64,000 bases of DNA from Bagarius yarrelli (taxonomy: Eukaryota > Chordata > Actinopteri > Siluriformes > Sisoridae): NCBI GenBank assembly GCA_005784505.1, contig VCAZ01000008.1, positions 9,989,763-10,053,762 of the forward strand, read 5' to 3'. The position numbers and the translations under genes are program-made. Positions 1 through 10,459 of the stretch are shown here, piece after piece. Below the pieces are notes generated by a model that saw only the letters and a program-made list of their open reading frames with translations, was not told the origin of the DNA and ran no database searches. Position 1 is the first letter of the stretch. Each line of letters starts with the position of its first letter.

Positions 1-35
1 TGGGGCCCGACTCTCTTCGCGCTCTCTCTCTCTCG

Positions 36-90
<55 letters not shown>

Positions 91-186
91 CCCCCTCTCT
101 CTCTCTCTCTCTCCTCTCTATCTCTTGGTTGCTCTCCTCTCTGAATCTCTCTCTCGCTATCTCTCTCTCTCTCTCCTCACTCTCTC

Positions 187-223
<37 letters not shown>

Positions 224-235
224 CTCTCTGATCTT
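1..235. repeat. CT-rich microsatellite, interrupted
   Basis: Almost pure CT dinucleotide repeats with short CG-containing interruptions, in jarid2 intron sequence. In jarid2 sense RNA this would be GA-rich. Open frames reading LSLSLS through it are not genes. Confidence 0.95.
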
Positions 236-358
236 GACACCGCCAACAGATAAAGAGTACAAAGTTAACCAACGCTCCATCAGACGACTGAGTCTCTGGA
301 CTTTCAAAAATCTTTACAAATGATATGTGCACATGTGCCAGTGTGAGCTTATCGATCA

Positions 359-362
<4 letters not shown>

Positions 363-397
<35 letters not shown>

Positions 398-420
398 ACA
401 CACACCCACACCCACACACC
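363..420. repeat. CA microsatellite
   Basis: About 18 pure CA units followed by a CCCACA-interrupted tail. Confidence 0.95.
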
Positions 421-478
421 CGCTGGAAAAAACACTCAGATTACCTGATACTTTAAATGTCTTGTGCTTTATCAGGGA

Positions 479-985
479 AGAGGAAGAAAGAGAGAGAGCG
501 AGAGAAAGAAGGAAAAAGAAAGGGGGAGGAAATGAAGAAAAATACAAAGAGAAAAGGAAGAATCGGAGAGCAAGACAAACAAATGAAAGACAGAGAGAGA
601 GAAAAAGAAAGACAGAGAAAGTGTGAGTGAGTGAATGAGAGAGAGAAAGCGAGAGAAAGAGACAGAGCGAGAGTGAGTAAGTGAAGGAGAGACAAAGAAA
701 AAGAGAGAGCAAGAGAGAGAGAGAGAGAGAGAGAGAGTGAGTGAGTGAGGGAGAGACACAAAGAAAAAGAGAGCGACAGAGAAAGCAAGAGAGAGAGAGT
801 GAGTGAGACAGAAAGAGAGAGTGTGAGAGACAGAAAGAGTGAGTGTGTGAGAGAAAGTGTGACAGAGAAAGAGAGAGAGAGTAAGAGAATGAGTGTGACA
901 GAGAAAGTGTGACAGAGAGAGAGAGTGTGTGACAAAGAAAGACAGTGAGACAGTGAGACAGTGAGACAGAGAGAGAGAGGTGCAG
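479..985. repeat. GA-rich purine tract
   Basis: A roughly 500-bp purine-rich tract with GAGA, GTGAGTGA and GACAGAGAAAG sub-motifs. On the minus strand (jarid2 sense) it is CU-rich and stop-free, which produces serine/leucine frames of 100-160 codons that are not genes. Confidence 0.95.
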
Positions 986-1102
986 GTGTGGAATGTGCTT
1001 AAGGATATTGAACTTCTCTTCTATAGATTTAATTTCAGGCTTTGAGCTGCTGAGTCAAAACAATACTGTGTCTCAAGAGCTCCGTTCCTTCAGGCTGTGT
1101 GC

Positions 1103-1107
<5 letters not shown>

Positions 1108-1147
<40 letters not shown>
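1108..1147. repeat. GT microsatellite
   Basis: About 20 GT units with one TCTG interruption at the left. Confidence 0.95.
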
Positions 1148-1149
<2 letters not shown>

Positions 1150-1329
1150 ACTCTCACACAGAGACATTAGCCAGGCTCTTGACAGCTCAGCACATCTGTA
1201 TCAGTTTTCGCTTTAATTTCTCACATGGTGCGGACATACAGAACAAACAAACAAAACGAGGACCATTTAACAAATCAGCCACAACTTTTCCAGCTGATGG
1301 AGAAACCGCCAGTGTTCCGCTGAGCTCCT

Positions 1330-1850
1330 TCTCACACGGACGTCCTAGCCTGACGGGGACACGGCTGAAGGGTTTGACGATCTCGTCCTGTCCTGTGACG
1401 ATCGCCAGCACACCTTGTCTTATTTTTGGCCAGATTAACGAGCGTCTCTCGCTCTATTCTGCGCCACCCTCCCTCGTTCTCCCGTCCGCGCGCTCTGGCG
1501 CCTGGTTGCGGCGCTGTCGATGTCGTCTCCGAGACGGAGCGGAAAATAAAAGCCAGGCCTTTTCTCCAGCTCCAATTACCCACGCTTTCATACGCAGCTC
1601 GAAGCTGACGCGAATCATAATTAAGGGTGAAGGCGTTCATTACGATTGTCAGTTTGAACTCGTGCACAGACATAATTACAACCAAAACGGTCTACTTACA
1701 GGCTTTGTTCTTTTTATGGGGTAAGAATAAGCACGTGAGCTTTTATGAACCGAGCTTAACGACAGCCTATCCCGTGCGAGGGATGGGGAAAGCGGCACGC
1801 TCTGATTGGCTGCCGCTTTCAACGGCGGTTAGGATGGGTTGTGTGGTTTA
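1330..1850. promoter_or_regulatory. Low-repeat, CpG-containing intronic block, possible conserved element
   Basis: No gene is recognised from 1148 to 2200. This part stands out from its neighbours: it has no simple repeats, more CpG, and several homeodomain-like cores (ataattaaggg, cataattac) close together at 1615-1680. Overlapping open frames on both strands match no protein. JARID2 introns are known to carry conserved non-coding elements in vertebrates; assigning this block as one is inference from composition only. Confidence 0.25.
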
Positions 1851-2199
1851 ATTATGGCTAAGCTAAAGGTTTAAAATGCTTCTCTGACTAAAAAAGCGCT
1901 GAAGCAGAGCTGCTCCTGCCCTGTGCCTGAACTCCCACAGCTATAAATAACTTCCTTAAACAGATTTTTTTTATACATTAAATGAATTCATGTCAGATTT
2001 ACTGTTTAACTAATTATCCTGCTCGTGTAGACGATTAAACCTGCTTAAACAGCTTACAGTTGATTTTCTTTCGTCTTTACTTTTTTTAGGAAGGGAAGAT
2101 AAATCAACATGGCCGCTGAAAACCTGAACATTTTATTACATCATTACATCTTTTAACTGTGTCCATTTTTAAATACATAATGTAGCTATATAGGGTGAG

Positions 2200-2985
2200 A
2201 CATACATACAATAAGAGACAGACAAAGTGCACAAATAGACAGAGAGACGGGAATAGACCGACAGACGGATATTAAGAGAGACACAAAGATAAAGAGAGAA
2301 AGGAATAGATAGACGGACGGACAAATATAAAGAGGCAAAGAGATTAATAGGTAAAAATCGGTAAAAATATGATTTAAAAGATAGAGAGACAAATAGATAT
2401 ACAGATATATAGACAGACAGATATCTAGATAAGATTCTAGACAGACAGACAGATACATACATACACAAGCAGATAGATTCATAGACAGACTGAAATATAG
2501 ATTCATAAACAGACAGATATAAATTTATAATCAGACAGACATACAGATTCATAGACAGACAGACAGACAGACAGATTTATAGACAGACAGACAGAGACAT
2601 ATAGACAGACAGATATAAATTCATAATCAGAGACAGACAGATTCATAGACAGACAGACGTAAAGCTTCATAGACAGACAGACGTAAAGATTCATAGACAG
2701 ACAGACAGATTCATAGACAGACAGACAGATTCATAAACAGACAGACAGACAGACAGATATAAATTCATAATCAGAGACAGACAGATTCAGAGACAGACAG
2801 ACAGACAGACAGACAGACGTAAAGCTTCATAGAGAGACAGGCAGAAAGCTTCATAGACAGACATACAGATATATATAGACAGACAGACATATAGATTCAT
2901 AGACAGACAGATAGTTATATAGATTCATAGACAGACAGACAGACAGACAGACATATAGATTCATATAGACAGACAGACAAAACAG
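2200..2985. repeat. Compound GACA/GATA satellite
   Basis: About 780 bp of gacagacaga and gatagata tetranucleotides with a higher-order unit built on 'attcatagacagacagac', repeated a dozen or more times, including 'aaattcataatcagagacag' variants at 2609-2640 and 2760-2790. GACA/GATA repeats are the Bkm-type satellite of vertebrates. Minus-strand frames reading CLSVCLSV and similar are repeat artefacts. Confidence 0.95.
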
Positions 2986-3065
2986 TTTTTTTCATTTTTG
3001 GGCTTTTTCCTGGACACTTTGTAGCTGAACAGTTTTTTAAACTTATCAAAATTTTTCAAGCTGAA

Positions 3066-3068
3066 ATA

Positions 3069-3109
<41 letters not shown>
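3066..3109. repeat. AAT trinucleotide microsatellite
   Basis: About 14 uninterrupted AAT (TAA) units. Confidence 0.95.
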
Positions 3110-3112
<3 letters not shown>

Positions 3113-3247
3113 CAGGGCAACTAACCAATGTTTAATAATCAGAAATAAATGCTGAATAATCCCGAGAGTCAGTGACGTACATGAGGTGCACAGGTTCATG
3201 TCAGGAGAGGCAACGGGTCCCGGCTGCAGATGTCTGAGAGCAAAGTG

Positions 3248-3267
3248 CTCACACACACACACACGCG

Positions 3268-3328
<61 letters not shown>

Positions 3329-3333
3329 ACACA
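3248..3333. repeat. CA microsatellite with CGCG interruptions
   Basis: CA repeats, interrupted by cgcgca near the left end. About 25 pure units follow. Confidence 0.95.
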
Positions 3334-3529
3334 ACATCGCTTCCCATTACAGCGGAGGAGGAAGGGGAGGAGGGGGACCGAGAAATGTCTTTTAATACCA
3401 TCAGCTTTACTGCAGAGTGCGGCAGGATTACAGATTAAATCTCCTCTCATTTACATTGCTGAATGTCTGCAAATCCATTAACCCAGTTTACCCTGAGCCT
3501 AAAGACTGGAGGGGCAAACTCGATCAGTC

Positions 3530-3532
<3 letters not shown>

Positions 3533-3564
<32 letters not shown>
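3533..3564. repeat. CA microsatellite
   Basis: About 16 pure CA units. The surrounding 3340-3990 has no recognisable gene, apart from short GT and CA runs near 3602 and 3783. Confidence 0.92.
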
Positions 3565-3566
<2 letters not shown>

Positions 3567-3985
3567 CTTTGCATTTAAACCCGGGAGCTTTTTTAAAACT
3601 TTGTGTGTGTGTGTGATTACCGTATATTGCATCATATACTACAGATCTTTCTAATGAGATTCGAACCCATTCTATGTTTAAGACTAAAATATGAGCTCAT
3701 CACAGCAGGAGAATTTAAACTCTTCCTTGATGTTCCCTGCACCTCCTGTGTACAAACTCAAAACGCTGTCAACCTCGGTGCTACACACACACAAACCAAA
3801 CACACACGACCGGATAAACTGGCTATATAAAATAGAGATACTTGGCTCGGATACAGGCTGCTGCACAGACCATCATGTGACCCCGGTGGCCTATAGTGGG
3901 TCTGCAGCGACCTGTCTGTAAAAAAAAATAAAATATTTACCCTCCTTTCACACGCTTACCAGAGCCAGGGATCAGAGCTGGATAA

Positions 3986-3987
<2 letters not shown>

Positions 3988-4050
<63 letters not shown>
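3988..4050. repeat. CT then CA compound microsatellite
   Basis: Seven CT units followed directly by about 24 CA units. Confidence 0.95.
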
Positions 4051-4054
<4 letters not shown>

Positions 4055-4229
4055 AAGGGCTGATCTTAGCAGGAGTGTCTGATCTATAAATAACCACAAG
4101 CTGCTGTTGCCAGAGTGGACAATGTGTGTGTGTGTTAAGCAGAAATCAAGACCACAAGACTGTGTGAGTGACAGACAGATCACTGAATTACAGATCACTG
4201 TCTGGAGTCTATTACACCAACTTTCTTCA

Positions 4230-4405
4230 TTAAGACAGACAGACAGAGAGAGAGATAGACAGACAGACAAAAAGAGACACAAACAGACAGGCAGACAAAA
4301 AGACAAACAAGGACAGACAAAAATAGACAGACCGACACAGACAAAAACAGAATTACAGACAAAGAGACAGACAAACAGAAAGCAAGAGACAGACAGACAG
4401 CGAGA
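4230..4405. repeat. GACA-rich degenerate array
   Basis: A second GACA-type array with AAAA and GAGA interruptions, 1.2 kb from the larger array at 2200-2985. It is followed by AT- and CA-rich sequence to 4490. Confidence 0.9.
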
Positions 4406-4565
4406 CTAACGAATTTATACACATATATATTTATGGACATTATATATAGTATACACACATAAATACATACATATACACACACACACACGCATGAATTTAA
4501 GGTTTATGTACGCGCATACACACCTTGTTTACTAGCTAGCTTCCTAGACAGATCAGTTAATAATC

Positions 4566-4722
4566 CTGTGTGTGTGTGTGTGTGTTGGCTCATTTAGAAG
4601 TGCATTATGAAAATGCATTTCATACAAGAAGGAGCTGCCAAATGGCCCTCTGTCACTTTTAGAGCCATGTGATGGAGTATGATAAGCATGCAAGGATGGG
4701 CTACGAGTGCCTCTACACTCTC

Positions 4723-4755
<33 letters not shown>

Positions 4756-4770
4756 TGTGTGTGAATACTA
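4566..4770. repeat. Two GT microsatellites and a GA run
   Basis: GT runs lie at 4566-4585 and 4723-4741, the latter continuing into gagagaga and a second short GT run. Between them is single-copy DNA with no feature seen. 4770-5020 is plain intron 3' of exon 4. Confidence 0.85.
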
Positions 4771-5020
4771 AAGAGGGGATTATAGTTGTTCCCTTGTTAC
4801 CGGTCTGGGTTAACAGCTAAACCTAATTTGAGTAATGGAGCTATTTGTATTTGTTCCCCCCGTAAGCTTTGGCGTGTTCACACTCAGATTTTCCTTTGAT
4901 TACAAATTTCACAACATGGAAACAAGGAGTCGAATGGAAACAAGCGCAAAACGGGATCAAGGATCAGGGGTAAAACCTGGAAATTAGTAGAACAGATAAT
5001 GATATTAAAAAAAAAAATAC

Positions 5021-5190
5021 CTCGGAGGCAGAGGAACGTGAGGAAGTCCTCGGTCTTGGGCTTGCGTCTGGAGAGTTCGGTGATCTGCGAGGCTGGCGTG
5101 GGAAGTGACGTGTCGGCCGTCTTCACCGGTGTGCTGCTGGGAGAGTTGGGCTGAGACTGAGCGAATTTCCTCTGGGCCTGTAGTCTGGGT
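5021..5190 (-). CDS. jarid2: jarid2 coding exon 4 (NLS and PRC2-methylated lysine region)
   Basis: This 170-nt minus-strand exon has acceptor ctgtcag|a and donor ccgag|gtattt. Joined to exon 3 it reads KRPRLQAQRKFAQSQPNSPS, then TPVKTADTSLPTPASQ and ITELSRRKPKTEDFLTFLC LRG. This is an almost exact match to human JARID2 from about residue 107. The RKRPR-type basic run is a likely nuclear localisation signal. The lysine in QAQRKFAQ (codon 5166-5168) corresponds to human K116, which EZH2 trimethylates and EED binds, stimulating PRC2 allosterically. If the missing first exon encodes the usual 15 residues, this lysine would be residue 108. The KTADTSLPTPAS part is the only clearly diverged piece. 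The exon exits in phase 1 and the next exon is left of the window. A 70-bp minisatellite begins about 90 bp upstream of the acceptor. Confidence 0.95.
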
Positions 5191-5279
5191 CTGACAGAGA
5201 CAAAAGAAACACATTTAATAAAAAAAACTGCCCTCAGAATCAAACACCAGTAACTAAAAGACTCTGAGATGATCAAAGG

Positions 5280-5833
5280 CACTAAAGTTGCGTCTCTTCC
5301 ACGGAGACTGACAGGCACATAGGCTCCACCCTCTTCACTGACTGACATGCACTAAAGCCACGCCTCTTTTACAGAGACTGACAAGCACATAGGCTCCACT
5401 CCCTTTACTGACTGTGAAAGAGGTGGGCTTTAGTGCATGTCAGAGACTGACAAGCACATAGGCTCCACCCCCTTCACTGACTGACATGCACTAAAGCCAC
5501 GCCTCTTCACTGACTGACATGCACTAAAGCCACACCTCTTTCAATGAGACTGACAAGCAGATAGGCTCCACCCCCTTTTTCTGAGTGACCTGCACTAAAG
5601 CCACACCTCTTTCAATGAGACTGACAAGCACATAGGCTCCACCCCCTTTTTCTGAGTGACCTGCACTAAAGCCACACCTCTTTAATTGAGACTGACAAGC
5701 ACATAGGCTCCACCCCCTTTTTCTTCGTGACGTGCACTAAAGCCACGTCTCTTTCATTTAGACTGACAAGCACAAACGCCACACCTCTTTCACAGAGATT
5801 GACAGGCACATAGGCTCAACCCCCTTTACTGAG
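5280..5833. repeat. 70-bp minisatellite beside jarid2 exon 4, with one inverted segment
   Basis: About eight copies of a 70-72 bp unit containing 'gactgacaagcacatagg' and 'gcactaaagccacacctc'. The actaaag word recurs at 5281, 5351, 5490, 5523, 5594, 5665 and 5737. One copy is shortened (5490 to 5523). The 32 bp at 5412-5443 are the reverse complement of the part seen at 5342-5374, so one segment has been inverted inside the array. In jarid2 orientation the array ends about 90 nt before the exon 4 acceptor, in the region where branch point and polypyrimidine signals act. Confidence 0.93.
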
Positions 5834-6184
5834 TACAATCAGAGGTGGCTAAAGAACCTATAAGCAACACTTCGATAAAAGTATAGTTATTTTACTGGAA
5901 AATGACTTCGGTAGAAGTTAAATTCAACATTTATAACATTATAGTAACAAGTACAATGATAATAATAATAATAATAATAATAATATATAAATCTCAATTA
6001 AACAATTTAAATGACTTGTAAAAGTTGTAAATGCTGTCTTCCAAAAATCTTCACACAATAAAAAGACGAAAAAACGACTTTGCCCTGAAAACCCTGGAGA
6101 TGACCTATTTCTCCCCCCAGTGCAGAATATAGGATGTTGTCCATATATAGCAATCGCTCTCTGTGATGACGTGAAATGTATCGC
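5834..6184. other. Intron, nothing recognised except an AAT run
   Basis: AT-rich single-copy DNA with about ten AAT units at 5957-5986. No open frame or motif is worth naming. Confidence 0.7.
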
Positions 6185-6335
6185 AGTAGTGCAGTGGTTA
6201 AGGAGTTGCTGCTAATTGGAACTAATAAACCACCAAAATGCCACTGCTGGGCCCCTAAACAAGGCCCTGAACCCCTAATTGCACAGTTAGATGTAAATAG
6301 CTATGGATAAGGACGTCTGCCAAATAGAGGCAGTA
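6185..6335 (+). mobile_element. tRNA-derived SINE, forward
   Basis: Degenerate copy with the tRNA-like head (agtgcagtggttaagg), the body word 'gccactgctgggcccctaa' and the 3' words 'ggataaggacgtctgcc'. The same family occurs about twenty times in the window. The family assignment (V-SINE-like) is inference. Confidence 0.8.
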
Positions 6336-6479
6336 CAGAGGCAACAATTTTTGGACATTAGCATAGAGAAGACACCTACACATTACATTAGATTGTCTCG
6401 GAGGCCATGCCCCTTTTGCTTTCTGAGTGACGGGCATTGGGCATTGACATTTCAAGCATTTCCTCTCTTTTTATATACA

Positions 6480-6562
6480 ATGGAGCAGTTGAGGTTTAAG
6501 GAGCTTCCAACAATCTTCTGGTCAGCAGTCCAACACCGTAAGCACTGAGCTACCACTTCCTT
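6480..6562 (-). mobile_element. SINE head fragment, reverse
   Basis: Reverse-orientation remnant with 'tggtcagcagtccaacacc' and the end word 'gagctaccacttcc', which is the complement of the family's tRNA-like head. It faces the forward copy at 6185. Confidence 0.6.
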
Positions 6563-6839
6563 TACATGTCACTATCACAGATATGGTGATTCTGACTTGG
6601 GCATAAATTCTCCTAATGTCGATCCAGAGTTCATGCAAAAGAATTTAAGAATTAAGCACATCTGTTGGTAATATTTTTCTGGATTCGGTCTTGTCAGTAG
6701 AAGCTATTAGCTACTGTAAACTAAAATATCAAGTTACTAAAACGGGAAGGGGTGGGAGAGAAAGAGAGAGAAAGGGAGAGAGAGAGAGAGATGACATGGA
6801 TTACACATGCACTTAGTCTTTATGGCCACATTATGAAAA

Positions 6840-7225
6840 CAAATCCCCTCTTAAGCGCCGGGTCTCAAATAACGTTGCAGAGGGCTATAAATTCCTCCCG
6901 TCGTATTGGCTCTCAGGAATGGTAAAGCGTGACTCTTGTCTCTCACCGAGACTAATTCACTCGATCTGGATCAGCTTGGCATGACCTAGTCCGCTTTCTA
7001 TAATTATTATCCAGAAAGTGTCAGAGAGTCTGTTCGGCTTTATCCCGTCGCTCTGTAGCAGAGCAGCACCACCTGCCAGCTGCCGTCCGGCTGCCTCGTA
7101 ATCACCGAATCCTGATTCGTGTCATGGCCCTGAAATGTAATTAAGTTTCTGGGTTAAACGCCACCGAGGCGTCTGCTGCAGCTGACGAGTGATAAGAAGT
7201 ACAAAGGACGCATCGAATTGCAGGC
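6840..7225. promoter_or_regulatory. Candidate conserved non-coding block
   Basis: Repeat-free, GC-balanced block within an AT-rich, repeat-laden intron. It contains TAATTATTATCC, GTAATTAAG, CCACCTGCCAGCTGC (paired E-boxes) and a CAGCTG near 7180. No splice-bounded open frame is visible. Calling it regulatory is inference from composition and motif density only. Confidence 0.28.
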
Positions 7226-7508
7226 AGACTTTAAAAGCTGAGAGCTTTGATTCCATAGAACCGTCTGCTACTTTAATCCTTTAGGAGTTTAGGAGATCGT
7301 AGGACATGGTGGCGAATATGAGTTTCGGTCATACATATGTCCTGCTTTTCTAGACCTTTTTAAATGTCTCAGGGGTTCGAGTTTGAGACAGACATGGACA
7401 CTAATTATAAGCCGGATTTCCATCTCAACGAGAAGCCATTTTCCCCAAAAAATTCACAAAAAACAAGCAAACAAATTAGACGCGTTTCCATCAGTTTGTT
7501 CAAGTGGC

Positions 7509-7686
7509 TGACGTTTACGTTTACGTTTACAGCATTTAGCAGACGTCCTTATCCAGAGTGACTTACATTTATCTCATTTATACAACTGAGCAATTTGGGG
7601 TTATTTGTGGTAGCCTGGTGGAGCTGGGAATCGAACCCACAATCTTCGGGTTGGTAGTCCAACACCTTAACCATGAGCCACTCCCT
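7509..7686 (-). mobile_element. tRNA-derived SINE, reverse, near full length
   Basis: Reverse copy: 3' tail as acgttt hexamers, then 'gcagacgtccttatccagag', 'acaactgagcaatttgg', the B-box complement (gaatcgaaccc) and the head 'aacaccttaaccatgagcca'. The tail repeat has expanded to three units. Confidence 0.87.
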
Positions 7687-7799
7687 CTTATAAAACTGAG
7701 CAATTAGGGGTTAAATTTAAAAAAGACAAGCAAAATGAAGCGAAAATAGATGATTAGTCATGTGGGTTTATTGTTTGCAAAAAAAATAGCAAGAAAAAT

Positions 7800-7964
7800 A
7801 GGGAAGTAGTAGTGCAGTGGTTAAGGTGTTGAACTGCTAATTCCGGTTTGATTCCCAGCACCACCAAGTTGCCACTGCATGGGCCTCTTAGTAAGACCGT
7901 TAACCCCTGATTAATCAGCTGTATAAAAGAAATAAGGGTGTCTGCCAAATGACGTAAATGTAAA
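7800..7964 (+). mobile_element. tRNA-derived SINE, forward
   Basis: Head 'agtgcagtggttaaggtg', body 'ttgccactgcatgggcctc' and tail 'gggtgtctgccaaatgacg' followed by taaatgtaaa. It faces the reverse copy 115 bp to its left, giving a head-to-head inverted pair. Confidence 0.84.
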
Positions 7965-8479
7965 ATGGATAAAAGACCACCATTAGTAACCATTGGGTAA
8001 TAGTAAATATCCTATCGGTGCAGCTTTTCTTATTTGTCCAGACGCAATTGTTGCTGCAAGCAACAACTTTCCCCATTTTGGATGCTTTGTTGGTTACTAT
8101 TGAACAAACTGATGAAAACGCACTCGATTTGCATTTGTTTTTTTATGTGGGGGGAAAAAGTTCACAATTCATGTAGTTATAAAGAAACCGGAAAGACACC
8201 ATATTCTAAAACAGCCAATTAGTCACATGGGTTTAATATTTAACATCACAATATATTCGGGAACTACCTTTATTCACATTAACCCTTTTCGGACAAGTTA
8301 AAAACCACCTCAAGCGAGCGTAAAAACTTTTTTTTTTTGCTGATTAAGGGATTTTTTCACTCTAAATTTAACATTTCTATAACTCGATACTATTAAGTTC
8401 ACCTGTTTACTTGTGTACATTTCTTTATTTCAGCTCCATTTCAACACTACACCGTCAGTCATTGCCACCGGCGCTGAAG

Positions 8480-8720
8480 GACCGGGTCACACCAAACGAG
8501 CAGGAAAAAGAGAAAAACATCATCTCCTGCTGTACGAATTAATCTCACATTCAATCAGACGCCTGTTAGCGCAATTTCCCGGCGAGCGCAACAGCTTTGA
8601 CACAGCCGAGACGGCGTCGCTAATCAATTCTGACTGGCGCTGTTCTTTCACCAGACGCGTCAATCCTCTCAGCCTGCTGCTTCCTGTGGCGTCTGTAAAC
8701 GAAGCTAGAACGTTAACGGT
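8480..8720. promoter_or_regulatory. Candidate conserved non-coding block
   Basis: Repeat-free and relatively GC-rich, with GAATTAATC, CTAATCAATTC and GCGCAATTTCCCGGCG motifs. Open frames of 118 and 142 codons overlap on opposite strands, but neither resembles a protein and neither is bounded by good splice sites. 9100-9330 is a second, weaker block of the same kind. The rest of 7965-9855 shows nothing recognisable. Confidence 0.25.
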
Positions 8721-9857
8721 TTCACCTAAAAAGAACCAAGTATTGGTAAGAGGCGGTATTTTCTGGTAAAAACGTGAAAGCTGAGCTTTTTCTTGGTCTG
8801 TAGCGAATCGCATCCATTCACTCTTGATAGAAAACAGGGTTTTTGAGGGCGTCTCTGCGAGTGAACATGCCGTGAGGAAGATCCTGTCTGGTTTAAACTG
8901 ATGGTTCAGACGGAAACGGTGAGTTAATAAACAGACAGGGTGTTTCAATCCAGCCTACATAATAATACATTTAAAAAAGTGAGAGTCACATGATGTGCCT
9001 GAGAGGCAGCACTAAAAGCTCACGAAAGCTTTACAAAAATGCGACCTGTGAATATTAGAACATCAGAGAAAGGCATAAAATATGCAAAGGCAATTTTCTT
9101 GCACCGCCAGAAAATGAGGAGAATTGCGCCGCTCTGAAGCTGCAGCTCGCTACGAGATGTGGCTCAGACTTTGATGAGCGACTGGATGACTAAATGACAG
9201 TAAATAACCAAAAACGAAGAACCTGAGACAGAGAAAGATAAAGTACATGTGTAATCACTAAGAAAGAGTACATACATCAGAAAAGCGGGAAAAGGAGGAA
9301 GACGAGGATGAGGAGAACGAGCTACTGGCTAAACATCAGGAAAGTGCAGGTCGGGATTAACACTTCTGTTATTAAATATTCTATTATACACTAACACTGC
9401 CCGGTTACTTTTCCCACCCTGATTCATTACCTCTAATGGCGGCTCTGACAATCGCCCGACTTAAAGGATTATAATAACGTAAACGTTCTAATTAGCAATC
9501 GTTTCCATAGTAACCTCTCATTAACAGAAAGACAAAGTCTACACATACAAATTTAAAAGTATGCAATCATCGATTAGGAAAGGCGAATAAACTTAATTTG
9601 GAAAAAGTCACTTTCCGACTTCGCAGTTGAACCAATAGAATTAAATAATAAAAGAGGAAATGACAGTAGATGTGTTTATTTCTGCTGTAAGACAAAACCT
9701 GACTCACGAATGTTATTCAACTTTAAATATCATTTAAAATCGTATAAAAAATTTAAAAATTTCATTCTCTTAAAAACATTAATTAATAATTAATATTAGC
9801 ATTAAAAACTTTCTTTGGTGTACAAGCAATAAAACACTTTCTGGCTTGTTATTTGTG

Positions 9858-9985
9858 AAAAGTGGTAGCGCAGTGGTTAATGTGTTGGACTGCTAATTGG
9901 AAGATTAGGGTTTGATTTCCAGCACCACCAAGTTGCCACTGCTGGGCCCCTAAGCAAGACCCTCAACCCCTAATTGATCAGATGT
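9858..9985 (+). mobile_element. tRNA-derived SINE, forward, 3' truncated
   Basis: Very clear head (aagtggtagcgcagtggtta), degenerate B-box (gggtttgatttcc) and body 'gccactgctgggccccta', stopping after 'taattgatcagatgtatga'. The usual 'gataagggcgtctgcc' tail is missing. Confidence 0.87.
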
Positions 9986-10262
9986 ATGAAACTTGTATAA
10001 CTTGAGATAGAAACACCATGTCATTGTATTTAATCTTAAACAATTAGCTATAGTATAATATAAAAAATAGCTTTGTTGCATGCCAAAGGCAATTTTGGTA
10101 TTGTGGGCTAAATTCTTTTAAAACTGCTTTCGTTGACTGAGAAAAAAAAACAAAAAACGTAAAATTTGTAAACCCACTTTGTACGTACAAACGTTTGGAC
10201 GTTGCGTTGCTATTTTCTTATCATTTCGTAAGGCAAAAATTTTTGCATAGGTATTCGTATGT

Positions 10263-10459
10263 TACATTACATTTGCAGCATTTGGCAGACGCCCTTATCC
10301 AGAGCGACATACAATATTCCTTATTATACAGCTGAGCAAATGAGGGTTAAGGGCCTTGCTCAGGGGCCCAGCGGTGGTGGCATGGTGGAGCTGGGAATCG
10401 AACCCAGGTCCTCAAGTTAATAGTCCAACAACTTAACCACTGCGCTACCACTTCCCCCT
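10263..10459 (-). mobile_element. tRNA-derived SINE, reverse, full length
   Basis: One of the best preserved copies: tail 'ggcagacgcccttatccaga', 'agggccttgctcaggggccc', a perfect B-box complement (ggaatcgaaccca, near 10393) and head 'cgctaccacttcc'. The promoter boxes are intact, so this is a relatively young insertion. Confidence 0.9.

Noticed and set aside
453..935. Minus-strand 160-codon frame
   Set aside because: GA-repeat artefact.
8520..8948. Minus-strand 142-codon frame
   Set aside because: A plus-strand frame is open over the same DNA, and there are no splice sites or family resemblance. Better explained as a GC-richer, possibly conserved non-coding block.
10263..10459. tRNA gene, because of intact A/B boxes
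   Set aside because: It is the tRNA-like head of a SINE. The body and tail of the family follow, and a full cloverleaf is not preserved. The same holds for 17180-17378.
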